Positions 41,152 to 51,703 are shown, counted from the first letter of the stretch. The stretch is DNA of 64,000 nucleotides from Rhynchopus euleeides (GCA_963210315.1 OY723285.1:1860001-1924000), one strand, 5' to 3'. Notes: generated from the letters alone by a model not told the origin. A program made the numbers and translations.

Positions 41152-41865
41152 TTATGATTGTGCTGTGTAATTTGCGCCCCGCAGGATATGCACACCACGC
41201 AGTCTCGACAACACGTATGAGAGTGTACCATGTGGGGACTCAACAAGGTCATTGGATCGGCATCTGCCTGCCGACTCAGCCCCCACACAGTGCGACCGCA
41301 AGGTCGCCAGGGATGTCTCAACGCCAGGGGAATACCCTCCCCTGGCGTTGTACAACCCTACTCTCAACCCTCGGGTCCTCTCCTGGAGGCGGTGGTGGCG
41401 GGCCCGCAACGCTTCGTACTTCCGGTACAGACTGAGGTAGTCTGCCCGGCTGACCCGCTCATTGCTTCCTAGATCATCTGCTGCTCTGGAGCTGCCATCA
41501 CTCTCACTGCCCACATCAGTTGGTGTGGGGGTAGGAGCAGGAGGAGTGGGAGGAGTAGGAGTGCAGGTGACATCTTTCTTGGCTAGCAAGGAACGCCGCT
41601 TTTCCCGCACGTGCGTGCAGTTGATGCACCACTGCATATATCTGTCGTCACCACGTCCCACTCGCTCTCCTATGTACCCAGCCCGACGGAGCGCCCGAAA
41701 TAATGTCGCCTCACCGATGTCGTGTGCCGTTTTCTTTTTACGCAGGTCTGCCACAACGCTCTCTGCCGAGACCCCGCACATCTCCCGTTTGGCGAGCGTC
41801 TTTCGAGCAAGGTACTCCTCTGCAGCAGCATCTGACACCTCTGCGAGGCCCTGGGCACGCGGCAT
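41152..41865 (-). CDS. Putative DNA-binding protein with Tc1/paired-like helix-turn-helix
   Basis: 237 residues from ATG 41865. Residues about 30-75 (SAESVVADLRKKKTAHDIGE then ATLFRALRRAGYIGERVG) have the spacing of the helix-turn-helix found at the N-terminus of Tc1/mariner and IS630-type transposases. A WCINCTHVREKRR segment follows, then a Thr/Pro-rich linker and a coiled, Arg-rich region (YLSLYRKYEALRARHHRLQE). No DDE catalytic core is present. Because Tc1-like enzymes insert at TA and this element is flanked by TA, it may be a subunit or remnant of a mobilising enzyme; that is inference. Overlapping shadow frames do not have these features. Confidence 0.5.
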   Translation of the reverse strand: MPRAQGLAEVSDAAAEEYLARKTLAKREMCGVSAESVVADLRKKKTAHDIGEATLFRALRRAGYIGERVGRGDDRYMQWCINCTHVREKRRSLLAKKDVTCTPTPPTPPAPTPTPTDVGSESDGSSRAADDLGSNERVSRADYLSLYRKYEALRARHHRLQERTRGLRVGLYNARGGYSPGVETSLATLRSHCVGAESAGRCRSNDLVESPHGTLSYVLSRLRGVHILRGANYTAQS

Positions 41866-42224
41866 GTGTTGCTCGGCGTGCTGAGTGAGCGTAGTGACAC
41901 CCTTCCCTTCACGGTGGACTCCAGCGGCCCTAGCGGGAGTCTGGGAGCGGGAGTCTGAGCGGGTGTCAAAGACTCCCGCTAGCGGGAGTCTATACTCCCG
42001 CTAGGGGGAGTCTGACTCCCCCTAGCGGGAGTCTTTTCACCTATTTTCATCCATTTTTCCCATGATATAGTTACAGTCTACTGGCGTGGGGGGTAAAATC
42101 ATGGTGGAAGAGGGATGGGGAGGGGCTTGTTTTGCTTCTGTCAGTTTCCCCGGACTCTGGACTACCTACCTATCCTCCTGGTAGCGGCTACACCTGCGGA
42201 GGTGAGCGGTTAGAATTTGAGGTG

Positions 42225-43091
42225 TCAAAGTGCGGCCATCGCCTGTCGTAGTTGTGTTACACCTTGGGCAAGACAAGCCATCCTGCAGGCCTCATCTTCT
42301 TCGTCAGAACTGTCATCCCCCTCCTGCTGTGCGCGTTGGTCAAGCGTGCTCAAAGTCGCCTCGGATGACACGAATGGTGTGAAAGTCGCCCCCAGCGGGA
42401 TTGGCATTTTGCACAAGCAGAGCGATAATTTGCGGTGTCCTTCGGGGAACCGGAACAGGAAGTAGGGCGCGCTGATGGGTTCAACGAAGTCCTGTGTGTT
42501 GCAGTGCACAAACCCCTTCTGCAGCTGTGTCAACTGTGTGCAAAGAACATACACAGCCAATCTATGAGCGTGTCGGGTGTGCAGACACGGACACAGGATG
42601 ACTTCTCTATACCCGAGGATCCCGTCCTGCGACAGGTGCGCAACCTTCCAAGGCATGCCCGATGCGCGCCGCTTCTCTTCTGCCATTGCAAGATCTCTCT
42701 CGTAAGTTGCGGAGCTGGCGATTGTAACGGCATCTTTCTTGCGATGTCCGTTCTCTGCTTCTTCAAATTCGTCGTTGTTCTGCAGAGGCACTGCATCTTC
42801 TGGAGCCCACCAATGATGGAGACTGTGTACGTAGGCATTGCGCGTTGATCCCTTTTCGGCATGCTCCATCAACCAGTGAAATATATGCCCTGAGATCCGA
42901 GCACGCAAGAAGGGAATCCGGGCTGACTCATCCTTGCATCCCCAGAAGCGCCAGGGGATGTCTGCATACCGGAAATGCATGAGGTCTGCAAGGGAGACAA
43001 AGAGGTAGCGGAACAAGCCCTTGTAGGTGTGTCCTGTGACAGGCAAGCACGACCTTCCGGAACTGAGCACCTGTCCCATGCTGCGACACAT
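42225..43091 (-). CDS. Hypothetical protein, 288 residues, inside mobile element
   Basis: It starts at ATG 43091, directly after an in-frame TGA, and ends at 42225. The protein has a Trp/Phe/His-rich first half (IPWRFWGCKDESARIPFLRA, SLHHWWAPED), a Cys/His cluster in the middle (LCPCLHTRHAH) and an acidic stretch EGDDSSDEEDEAC near the C-terminus. No membrane segment or known catalytic signature. Its place within the CACGGTGG-ended unit suggests it belongs to that element. Family not recognised. Confidence 0.5.
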   Translation of the reverse strand: MCRSMGQVLSSGRSCLPVTGHTYKGLFRYLFVSLADLMHFRYADIPWRFWGCKDESARIPFLRARISGHIFHWLMEHAEKGSTRNAYVHSLHHWWAPEDAVPLQNNDEFEEAENGHRKKDAVTIASSATYERDLAMAEEKRRASGMPWKVAHLSQDGILGYREVILCPCLHTRHAHRLAVYVLCTQLTQLQKGFVHCNTQDFVEPISAPYFLFRFPEGHRKLSLCLCKMPIPLGATFTPFVSSEATLSTLDQRAQQEGDDSSDEEDEACRMACLAQGVTQLRQAMAAL

Positions 43092-43337
43092 TCAGTGCAA
43101 GGTTTGTACAGGTCTTGTCGAATATTTTTTTGTTGTCTCATCCAGCAGGGGTGGAGCTTGAAATATGGGGTTGCGGGCTGGATCGGGTCAGATCGGGTCA
43201 GCCAATTTTTTCTTATGGGTTCCCCCCCGGTTCGTCTCAGAGATCAGTGCTCGGGCCCAGCCTCCCGCGAGGTACCGGAACCGATATGCAGCCCCGGACG
43301 CGCAAGGACTTGGTTACAAGACAAACACATGCCGTAG

Positions 43338-43555
43338 GGGGGGTCTGGGAGGCGGAGCTCCCAGCCGCCGGAGGCCACGGTAGTGAACATCTGTGACTTG
43401 CGGGCGTACGGATTCTGTGTGAGTTGGCTGCGTCCTCCTGAGGATACTGAGATTCCCTGATGTAAAGGGCTTGGGTACAAGACAGGCACATGCCACAGGG
43501 GGGTCTGGGGGGCGGAGCCCCCCAGCCACCGGAGGCCACGGTAGTAAACGTCTGT
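43338..43555 (+). repeat. Pair of GC-hairpin repeats with conserved linker
   Basis: Two units, the first with a shortened hairpin (GGGAGGCGGAGCTCCC), with about 100 bp between them that again carries the GTACGGATTCTGTGTGAGTT linker. Confidence 0.8.
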
Positions 43556-43769
43556 TGCACGGTACGGGTTGGGCAGCTTCATTTGTCCTCTATTGTGACT
43601 GTTTGAGGCCTGTGCTCATGTCGCTGGGGTCACTTTGCTCACGAAACGCCTCCTGGTCACCTTGAGGCCCCAAGGTGAGGAGCCAACTTTTCCGGTTTCC
43701 CGAAAATCTATATTTTTTTTTCTTTTTACCCCTGACCTGATTTTTTGTGAGGGCCTGCAGAAAATCAGG

Positions 43770-44030
43770 TCAGCTGACCCGAAAAAACCCCCAAGCTCCA
43801 CCCCTGTCATCCAGTACCCTGATCAGCCGCATGGCGAGCCCCTTGCAGTCATGGAGTGCTGGGGTGACGTAGCGGGCATTGGGAAGCACACCTGCCAAGA
43901 GGGAGGGGTAGCCAGCCTCTTTCATCTCAGAGAGAGTCAGGTGCGGGTATCGATGCACCTGTTGATACCAGCGTTCTTCTGGGATGTCGCACAGTGAGCA
44001 TCGGTGCCCTCGCCCCCCGCATCGCCTCAT
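43770..44030 (-). CDS. Coding-like fragment, unknown
   Basis: 86 residues with a protein-like composition (CSLCDIPEERWYQQVHRYPH and LLAGVLPNARYVTPALHD), probably an exon or a leftover of a larger gene. A CxxC precedes it. It is followed by low-quality sequence and cannot be assigned to a family. Confidence 0.3.
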   Translation of the reverse strand: MRRCGGRGHRCSLCDIPEERWYQQVHRYPHLTLSEMKEAGYPSLLAGVLPNARYVTPALHDCKGLAMRLIRVLDDRGGAWGFFRVS

Positions 44031-44295
44031 TGTTGCCCACTGCTGATCTATACTCCCGCTAGCGGGAGTTGGACTCCCCCTAGTTGAGACTCCCGAAAAG
44101 GGTTAAACCCGGTAGTGGTACCCTACCCCCGCTGGAGTCCACCGTGCAAGGCCGGATCAGCCCACGGGTGGGTTTGAGGAAGAAATCTGGGGGGGCAAAT
44201 TTTGCTGCGACTTCCGGTTTCACCCGGCCGAACTCCAGCATCTATCCAGACCCACGGTGCCAAGCCGTTCGCCCGTGTCGCGATCATTCGCGGCT

Positions 44296-44676
44296 TCAGG
44301 CTGCCCCCGACGACACGTTTGTATCCTGCACCTTGCCATACTTCGCCTCCACCTTGTATATGACGGAGAGCGCCCTCCTTCCGCATCGTTGCGACTTCCC
44401 TGACAGCGAACTTATCCATGTCAGGGAAGACATGGCGATGATTGCGTTGGCCACCTGGGTGCTGTGCTGGTGGAGCTCCTTGCTCAACACCGTTGCTAGG
44501 AGCCTTCTAATGGATCCCAGTGTCAGCACACTGCCCCCTTTTTTAACAGGGAAGGCCGTGCAAAAATCATGCACAATGTTCGTCGCCTCCGCAGCCTCGG
44601 GACTCTCTGCGCTCTTCTTCTTCTTAATCGACTTTGCCGCCGGCTTCGCTGCCGGCTTCGTTGTCGTCTTCCCCAT
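44296..44676 (-). CDS. Histone H2B-like protein
   Basis: 126 residues from ATG 44676. A Lys/Ala/Pro-rich tail (TTKPAAKPAAKSIKKKKSAE) leads into a segment that aligns by eye with the second half of the H2B histone fold: SVLTLGSIRRLLATVLSKEL corresponds to the loop 2 and alpha-3 region, where H2B has a T.REIQ...LLLPGEL pattern, and is followed by H at the same spacing. The alpha-1/alpha-2 part is short. The C-terminal 40 residues do not match a histone, and another frame is also open there, so a frameshift or fusion is possible. Its location inside a mobile element is odd for a core histone. It could compact element DNA or be a captured host gene. Confidence 0.45.
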   Translation of the reverse strand: MGKTTTKPAAKPAAKSIKKKKSAESPEAAEATNIVHDFCTAFPVKKGGSVLTLGSIRRLLATVLSKELHQHSTQVANAIIAMSSLTWISSLSGKSQRCGRRALSVIYKVEAKYGKVQDTNVSSGAA

Positions 44677-45479
44677 TTTTGTGAATCAGGTCTGCGAGCT
44701 GGGATGGGTGGAAACGTCCGTTTCGTTTGGTGTGGCTGTACTTCAGTGACGAGTGCCACATTGCATAGGTATCATGGGAAAAATGAGTGAAAATAGGTGA
44801 AAAGACTCCCGCTAGGGGGAGTCAGACTCCCCCTAGCGGGAGTATAGACTCCCGCTAGCGGGAGTCTATACTCCCGCTAGCGGGAGTTGGACTCCCCCTA
44901 GTTGAGACTCCCGAAAAGGGTTACCCTACCCCCGCTGGAGTCCACCGTGTTGCAAAGAACGAAATGATGCGGTCGGGAGTGGTTCAGGTACAAAGGCAAG
45001 GTACGAAACTGAGGTACATTTTTTAGGACCCCAAAAAATCATCACAAAAGTGCGTATCAGGTGTCACAAGTGGGCCCCAGACAGTTTCCGGGGGGGTATG
45101 GGTCGGATTTTCAGGTCAGATCAGGTATTAGGGCGGCTCTGATGGTATGTCGAAAATTTTGGTTTTGTACGGGCTTATGACCCCCCCTACCCCCCCCCCC
45201 CCCCCCCCTCTCTCTCCCCCCTGAGTGACGGGAGGAAAGGGGGAACAGAGGTGGGGAGGGTGGGGGAGGGGGAGGGGGAGGGGAGGTTGTGCGGAAATCC
45301 CTTCCCACCCCCACCCCCACCCCACACCCCCCCCCCCCCCCCCCCCCTCACGCCGTCTCTTTCGCTGAATATTCAGTGAACCCTCCTTCCCTTCCCCTGC
45401 TGTACAGCGCTTCCCTGCCTTGCCTACCATCTGAGGTGCTGCTGCTGCAGGGGGAGGGGGGGGGGGGGGAGGAGGGGTC

Positions 45480-46735
45480 ATGGCGCAAACAATCAAGTTG
45501 GTCGTGCTCGGAGCTGGTCGGGTCGGGAAGAGTTCCGTTACAATACAGTTTGTGCACGGGAGGTTCGTCATTAGCTATGACGCTACTGTGGAGGATTCGT
45601 ACCGGAAGGTAGCTGAGGTTGACGGGAAGGCGTGTACGCTGGATATCGTCGACACTTCTGGCCAGGAGGAGTACAGATCATGCGTGCAGAAGTATTTCGA
45701 ACGGGGTGGTGGCTTCCTCATCGTCTACAACGTGCTCGATCGGAACAGCTTCCACCAGGCGCTCCAGATCTATGAGTCGCTTATGAAGGTGCGACGAGAC
45801 GACCTTGGGCCTGACACTGTGTATGTCGTGATGGAATTCCGTGGGGAAGGAGGGACAGGGGTGGGGGTGGAGGGGGGGGGGGGGGGTGCACGGAGTTGTG
45901 TTTAGTGTCCCCACCCCAGCAGCGGTGGGTGGGGGTTCACAAGCCCAACCGCGGGATCCTTTCCAACTCATTCCTACACATTCTCACCCCCCCTCCCTCT
46001 CTCTACAGGGGTGAGGGCGAACACGTCCCCATCGTGCTGATCGGCAACCAAGTGGACCTTGTCAGGCAGCAGGAGAGGCAGGTGGACTACGCCGAAGCCC
46101 ACGAGCGTGCCACAAGCTGGCGGTGTGGCTTTTTCGAAACATCCGCTAAGACGCGGCTAAACGTCGAGGAAGCCTTTAGCGAGCTGATCCGATACGTGAA
46201 GCGCATGCAGCAACGCAGGGCCGAGGCGTCTAGGCCAAAAGCTCTCCCCGCCCCTTCACCATCGCGCACCGACCCCACTGAAGGTATGCCTTTGTGCTGC
46301 AGGGGCATTTGACAACCTTCCTGCGCACTGCGTTGTGAACCCCGTGTGTTGGTTGGCACCGCATTTTTAACTAAAGGGCGGTTCACTTTCCTGCATTTTC
46401 TGTGCAATTATACGCCCCCCCACACCCCCCCTCCCCGGGCATGTCGGATCTCAGACACAGCGCCTAACGAGTGAAGGGAGATCATCATTGCGCTTCCTTC
46501 TACTTCTATTTCAACCCCCCCCCTCCGGACATGCCGACTCCAACTCTGTCGGATTGGAACTGGATATCATGTTGTGTGGGCTAAACACCCCCAGGCGCCC
46601 CACCCCCGGTATTTCTTGCGAGGCCCGACGCACCCACTCTCCCCTCTTGCAGATCTGTCCCAGTCGCGCAGCCACGAGCAGTTCGATGGGGCACAAAAGA
46701 AGGTGAAGAAGAGGCGGAAGTGCGTCATCCTATAG
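45480..46735 (+). CDS. Ras-family small GTPase with CAAX box, three exons
   Basis: Exons are 45480-45820, 46009-46283 and 46653-46735, giving 232 residues. Both introns have GTATGT/GTATGC donors and ACAG/GCAG acceptors, and the phases agree. Motifs: P-loop GAGRVGKS, effector ATVEDSYRK, switch II DTSGQEEY with the catalytic Gln kept, NQVD in place of NKxD, and ETSAK. The C-terminus has a polybasic stretch KKVKKRRK and CVIL at the end; a final Leu predicts geranylgeranylation and membrane attachment. Reading through intron 2 would end at 46312 without the CAAX box, so retention would give a soluble form. Intron 1 is at the same codon as in the Ras gene at 9112, so the two are paralogues. Intron 2 contains the TAACGAGTGAAGGG motif. 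Confidence 0.93.
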
Positions 46736-46837
46736 GCGTCTGTCGGATTCCCCTTGTCGTCGGCGGGATTCTTACGATCCTACGACCTGTGGGATTCTTT
46801 GTTTCGCCCCGCCGCCCGACCCCCTCTCCCCCCCCTA

Positions 46838-47581
46838 GGCTGTGCTATACGTTCCACCCCCCCAGCGTATAACGTATTATACGTATTATACGTTGAGCGT
46901 ATTATACGTTAAAATACGTATTATACGTTCAGGCAATACTGCACAGGCATCCACGATGCGACTCACACCGGACTTTGGGTTCGTGGCGTCGTTCGTCAGC
47001 ACTTCGACAGCGTCCCACGCCTGTCGGTGCGGTTGCGCTTCTCACCTGATATCGTTACACACCCACATGCACTTCAGCTGACTGGGGGATGCAGTGAGAG
47101 TCACACTCAACAAGGATATCAGGGGTCACACTCCAAGTCCAGCCACGGACAGCCACTCTGTACGGTGTATGCAAAAATGGGGTGAAAATCCGGAGCGTAT
47201 AATACGTATACCTGGGACCCCCCGTGTATAAGTCCCCCCCCCCTTACCCCCGTGTTTAAGTCCCCCCCTGGGGGTCTGGCAGGGGGGGGACTTAAACACA
47301 GGTGGACCTAAACACGGGGGTGGGCTGGTCTGGAGGGTCATCAGGTGGCCCCTAGGCCCTCCAGGTGCTGTCAGAGTCGAAAAGTGGGGTGCCAAAAGTC
47401 CATCCGGACCGGAATTACCCCCCTACGACAGCAGAGGAAGAGGTCTTCTTGGTCTCCACTGTGCCACCCCCGTGTTTAAGTCCCCCCCGGCCGAAAATCG
47501 CCTCCAGGGGGGGGACTTAAACACGGGGGGTCCCAGGTAATACGTATTATACGTATAGCGTATTATACGTATAGTGCAGCC
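46838..47581. mobile_element. 744-bp TIR element with CGTATAATACG repeats
   Basis: The ends GGCTGTGCTATACGT and (complement) GGCTGCACTATACGT are inverted and flanked by TA (46836-46837 and 47582-47583). Subterminal GTATTATACG palindromes lie at both ends. The right side reads CCTAGC instead of CCTAGG. It contains the nested element at 47211. Confidence 0.7.
47211..47537. mobile_element. 327-bp nested TIR element
   Basis: The ends CCTGGGACCCCCCGTGT are inverted; repeated GTGTTTAAGTCCCCCC motifs follow inside each end. TA lies on both sides (47209-47210 and 47538-47539). Confidence 0.7.
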
Positions 47582-47598
47582 TAGCCCCCCCCCCCCTA

Positions 47599-48746
47599 GG
47601 GGGGGTCAAATGCCACCCTTTTACGTGGACAAACACGATTTTTCAAAAAACCGGCGCAGAGGCCCCAAAGCCCCCGTAAACCCTCCAAACCCCCCCAGAT
47701 CGGTCCGGAAACCCATCGAACCCCACTTTTCCACCATTCCGGGCACCTCAGGTGCCCGAATTGGGGTGCCTAAATTTTGTGCCACCGTTTGGTACCGTAC
47801 AGTGCCACTGTGTGGGAGGTTGGAAAAGAAAATGCCCCAACACACCACATCTGAGGGTTGCAATGCATGTTGCTTGCCAACCACGTCATCCGGTGGGTGT
47901 CAGGCGCTATGTAGGTGGCATTAGCCAGGTCTTCGATGAGTTCTGGCTTGTATATGTACCTCCCTGCCACCATGCACCGGGAGGCTGCCTGTAGGTACGG
48001 AACAAGTCCAGATGGTCGTGTGATTCCTGTGCAGCAGTGCTCCACAACCGGGATGTGTTGACAACGACTGTTGCAACACGAGCTGTACATTCCGGGAACA
48101 CACGAAGTGCGCTGTCGTGGTACCCATTGTGCCAGAATTGGTACTTGCTGCGGTCTACTTTGCCTGGCCCAAGAGCACTGGTACTGAACAGTGCAATATG
48201 CGTGGCGAGGTGAATGCAACGGAAGCGCGCAAAGTCAATACAGCTCTCGGATGGCGGGTGGTGGTGTCACTAGTGTGTGACGTTCACTCGAGGATACAAC
48301 GCATCACAATGAATCAGCAACCGTGGACCGAGTACAATACGCTCTCTGTGGCTGGTGTGGGGGACAAAGGCAGTGCCTGTGCCGCAGGCAGGGAGGTACA
48401 TATACAAGCCAGAACACATCGAAGACCTGGCTGATGCCACCTACATAGCGCCTGACACCCACCGGATGACGTGGTTGGCAAGCAACATGCATTGCAACCC
48501 TCAGATGTGGTGTGTTGGGGCATTTTCTTTTCCAACCTCCCACACAGTGGCACTGTCCGGTACCAAACGGTGGCACAAAATTTAGGTACCCCAATTCGGG
48601 CACCTGAGGTGCCCGGAATGGTGGAAAAGTGGGGTTCGATGGGTTTCCGGACCGATCTGGGGGGGTTTGGAGGGTTTACGGGGGCTTTGGGGCCTCTGCG
48701 CCGGTTTTTTGAAAAATCGTGTTTGTCACCCCCATTTGACCCCCCC
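47599..48746. mobile_element. Foldback element family A, copy 2
   Basis: 1148 bp, highly similar to copy 1 but in the opposite orientation relative to its asymmetric spacer. TA flanks lie inside C tracts on both sides, which preserves what appears to be the original target (C-run, TA, C-run). Confidence 0.85.
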
Positions 48747-48748
48747 TA

Positions 48749-49083
48749 CCCCCCCCCCCCCCCACCGCCGCGGGTTTTCCGGCAACGAATGAGCGTATGA
48801 ATGTGAGAAAAAACAAACAAACTCCCCTCCAGCAGCTCTCGAAGCCCTTTTGGCGGCTCAGGCTGATTCTTCCGTTAGAACAAACCAAACAAAAAGCAAA
48901 TGTCACAGGGCGTGCTGTGCGATTGCAGCGAGGCCAATTATGGGCAGGCGGTGCCCACACTGAATGCCACCTCAATCTGGCCACCCTCGGAGAGTGTGTT
49001 GTTTGCGGCCTGTTGTGTATGTGTGTAGAAGAGAAAATGCTATCGCATCCCAGCTTGCCTCCGGCACTGGCGGGTGTGTCTGT
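48749..49083. other. Short intergenic stretch
   Basis: No gene seen. It ends in a GTGTGTCTGTGTGTGTG tract into which the next element inserted. Confidence 0.45.
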
Positions 49084-50239
49084 GTGTGTGGTTATAAAGT
49101 TTTAAGGCGGTGTCGCCCTGCACGGGCAGTAGCACCTCCCCTTCAGTATCGCACTCCCGAAGGATTCCCCAACACGACGTGACACCGGTTTCGACGCGTA
49201 CTCTTCGTACCCCTCCCCCCGGCCGCGTCTCTTCAGCGAAGAACCGGGGATAATCGGACCAGGGCTAGCTAAACCCTGGTGGTGTCACGGGTGGGGTTGG
49301 AGAGGGAGAAAAGGAAGAAATGAAGTTGCGAAAAAGTCAAACACTGACACGTGAAATCAATAAAAAATCGGTATATATCGCCCCCTTGCTGCGACAAAGA
49401 CACTAAATAGTCAGGCCGCTCCAAGAGTCTTGAGGGCTTGAAGGAAGAAACAGGTTGCTGATGAGTCTCAGGAGCAGGCACCTTTTGTCCGCCCACATGA
49501 CCTTCGCCCGAAGGCGAACCTCGTCCAGCTTGGCTCGATCGCCACAGAGAAGGGGATCATTCTCCGCTGTGGTGAACATCTTAAAAACCGAGGGTGCAGA
49601 GGTGGGGCAGCCCACTGGTGCGACAGCAGACCGCCCCCGGATAGCTATAACTAGTGCATAGGAAGCATACGACGGCACACGCAACAGATGCCGAAGGCAC
49701 AACGGCGGGTCACTTTTAACCACCAGAGGAGTGGCACTCCCGAGGGGTGGGGTAGGGGGGAAGTCACAACACTTTCGAAGGAAGTAAAGGGGCAAATGGG
49801 ATGTTTTGTGCAAGGTAGAAAGGAAGTCACAACATGGGGCAGGGGGGATTGCTCATCAGGCCTGGGGGAATAGAGGGTTTGTGTGTGGTTATAAAGTTTT
49901 AAGGCGGTGTCGCCCTGCACGGGCAGTAGCACCTCCCCTTCAGTATCGCACTCCCGAAGGATTCCCCAACACGACGTGACACCGGTTTCGACGCGTACTC
50001 TTCGTACCCCTCCCCCCGGCCGCGTCTCTTCAGCGAAGAACCGGGGATAATCGGACCAGGGCTAGCTAAACCCTGGTGGTGTCACGGGTGGGGTTGGAGA
50101 GGGAGAAAAAGGAAGAAATGAAGTTGCGAAAAAGTCAAACACTGACACGTGAAATCAATAAAAAGGGTGGTATATATCGCCCCCTTGCTGCGACGAAGAC
50201 ACTAAATAGTCAGGCCGCTTCAAGAGTCTTGAGGGCTTG
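49084..50239. mobile_element. Short element with about 360-bp direct terminal repeats, copy 1
   Basis: The direct repeats (about 49084-49440 and 49880-50239) enclose a 440-bp interior without a gene. Each repeat has TATAAAG near its start, several hairpins (for example CCAGGG/CCCTGG) and AATAAA near its end, a layout like an LTR. The repeats do not have TG...CA ends. TGTGTCTGTGTGTGTG flanks both sides and could be target duplication or simply the microsatellite. No reverse transcriptase, so non-autonomous, similar in size to TRIM elements. Confidence 0.7.
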
Positions 50240-51358
50240 TGTGTCTGTGTGTGTGTGGGGGGGGGGGGGAGGGGACCCTGGTGCCAGGGTGTGGTGTGCT
50301 TCACCATGGTCTGTCTGTCCATACCCTCGTCAAGCCACCCAACACAAGCCGGCCTCCCTCCCTGCTCCTCCACCGCTCCCAACTCCGAAAAAAGGGCCCT
50401 CCCCACGCCCTTTTGTGCCAGGGGTGTGTGGTGTGTGCTTCCCTTGTGAACACTCAAACGCTGTGCAGGGGCTGCACCCAATGCTCTTTTGCTAGTCATA
50501 TCCCTCCCTCCCTCTCCATTAGAAGACTGACAGGTAGTGTGTAGGTAGTCTCCCTACTGACTTAGGGAGTCATGTGTATGGGTATGTTTGTGTGTGTTGA
50601 TCACTTTTTAGGTGGGTTAACCCTGCACGGGTCCTAGTCCACCGGTGTGTGTGTGTGTGTGTTACCACAACAGGGAACCTGTCAGTGTGAAAAAGATAGC
50701 AGGCAGCGCTTGGGCAACAAATGCAACCTCCTCATCAGGCTGCGGAGTTGCTTTTGTTTTGCCCGGATTGGGCGCACAAACAACAGCCTTATCTTTTTTT
50801 TCTGTGTCGTCTTAGCGAAACTGCTAGGGTTCAACGCCCCAACAACACGGCAGGGGGCTGGGGGGATGCCCTCCCCTCCTGGTGGTCCACCGACAGGCAA
50901 GACTGCCAAGTGCAAAAACAGAATAGGGGCAGTCGTGTCTTGATCCTCACTGCGGTCTGGCAACAGCCTAACCCGCTGACACAAAGTGGCGAAGCGGCTC
51001 AGGGGGTATCTTGCAAAAAAGCGTAGCAACCGTGATTCCTTCTTCCTTAATGATGCGTTGACGCTTCCACCACCCTAGAGCCTGCTGCTTTGATGTGGGT
51101 GTGGAGCACATGTGAACACGAGATAGCTAGACACACAGAAAAGGAACAGGATCGTCGGAAGCACCCCTACACTTTTACGCATCATAAATGTGCTCAAAAA
51201 AAAGAAGGCCTTGATCCGCGCAGGTCTCCCCCCATGTAAAGCGTGGTCACAAAATATGGCCACACACACACACACACACCCACCTTTGATCTTGCTGTGT
51301 TTTCCCCCTGCCCGTGACGGATACTTCACCACACCTCCCAATAATGATCTGGCACATA
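50240..51358. other. Intergenic with GT tracts, no gene seen
   Basis: (GT)n runs occur at about 50239-50258 and 50646-50662. A GTGAAAAAGATA-ended repeat unit is at 50687-50803. A 60-bp stretch at 51014-51074 matches the centre of the 1-kb elements (AAAAAAGCGTAGCAAC onward). Confidence 0.45.
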
Positions 51359-51703
51359 CCGTATACGTAAATATTATGGAACGTAAATATTATGGAACGG
51401 GCCCATTTTTGGCCGGTCCGTTCCATAATATTTACGTTCCATAATATTTACAGGGCCAGTTGGGGACTCGGTGGTGAGGACGGCTTGCGTCAGGAATCGC
51501 GCGAAAAGTGCACGAGTAGGTCCCGTCAGGGACTCTGTATGCCGTCCGATCACCTGGTTCAAGTCCCCGAGTCGCAGAAAGCCCTGTAAATATTATGGAA
51601 CGAAAAAAATCTGGAACGCCAACCCACCAGTGTTCCAAAATATTTACGTTCCATAATATTTACGTTCCATAATATTTACGTTCCAAAATATTTACGTATA
51701 CGG
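51359..51703. mobile_element. 345-bp MITE with TA duplication, copy 1
   Basis: The ends CCGTATACGTAAATATT are inverted and flanked by TA on both sides. Inside the ends are repeated GTAAATATTATGGAACG palindromes around a GC-rich core with an imperfect hairpin. Copy 2 at 58518-58862 has the same length. The features fit a Tc1/mariner-type MITE. Confidence 0.8.

Larger units (their letters stand above)
41910..44949. mobile_element. Structure with CACGGTGGACTCCAGC ends and GGGAGTC palindromes
   Basis: The left end at 41910 (CACGGTGGACTCCAGC) is followed by a palindrome array of CTCCCGCTAGCGGGAG type (to about 42035). Two right ends of the same kind finish at 44146 and 44949, each preceded by the array (44050-44146 and 44793-44949). 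This suggests a 2.2-kb unit plus a duplicated or nested right end. The last one abuts the arm of the 4.6-kb element exactly. The small relative at 30532-30707 shares ends and repeats. Confidence 0.6.
40616..45187. mobile_element. 4.6-kb TIR element with 240-bp arms (foldback family C)
   Basis: It starts GGGGGGGTCATAAGC and ends with the complement. The arms (about 40616-40860 and 44950-45187) are nearly perfect. TA flanks it at 40614-40615 and 45188-45189, the latter before a C tract. Unlike the other foldbacks it carries genes on the minus strand: a helix-turn-helix protein (41152-41865), a small downstream frame (40847-41116), an unknown 288-residue protein (42225-43091) and a histone-fold-like protein (44296-44676). 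Confidence 0.8.

Noticed and set aside
49440-49480. Hammerhead ribozyme (CTGATGAG) in the short LTR-like elements
   Set aside because: No GAAA at the needed distance after stem II and no matching stems I/III.
51447-51590. tRNA-like core of the 345-bp MITE (GGTTCAAGTCC)
   Set aside because: Copy 2 has GGTCCAAGTCC, stems do not fit a cloverleaf, and the structure is explained by an imperfect hairpin.
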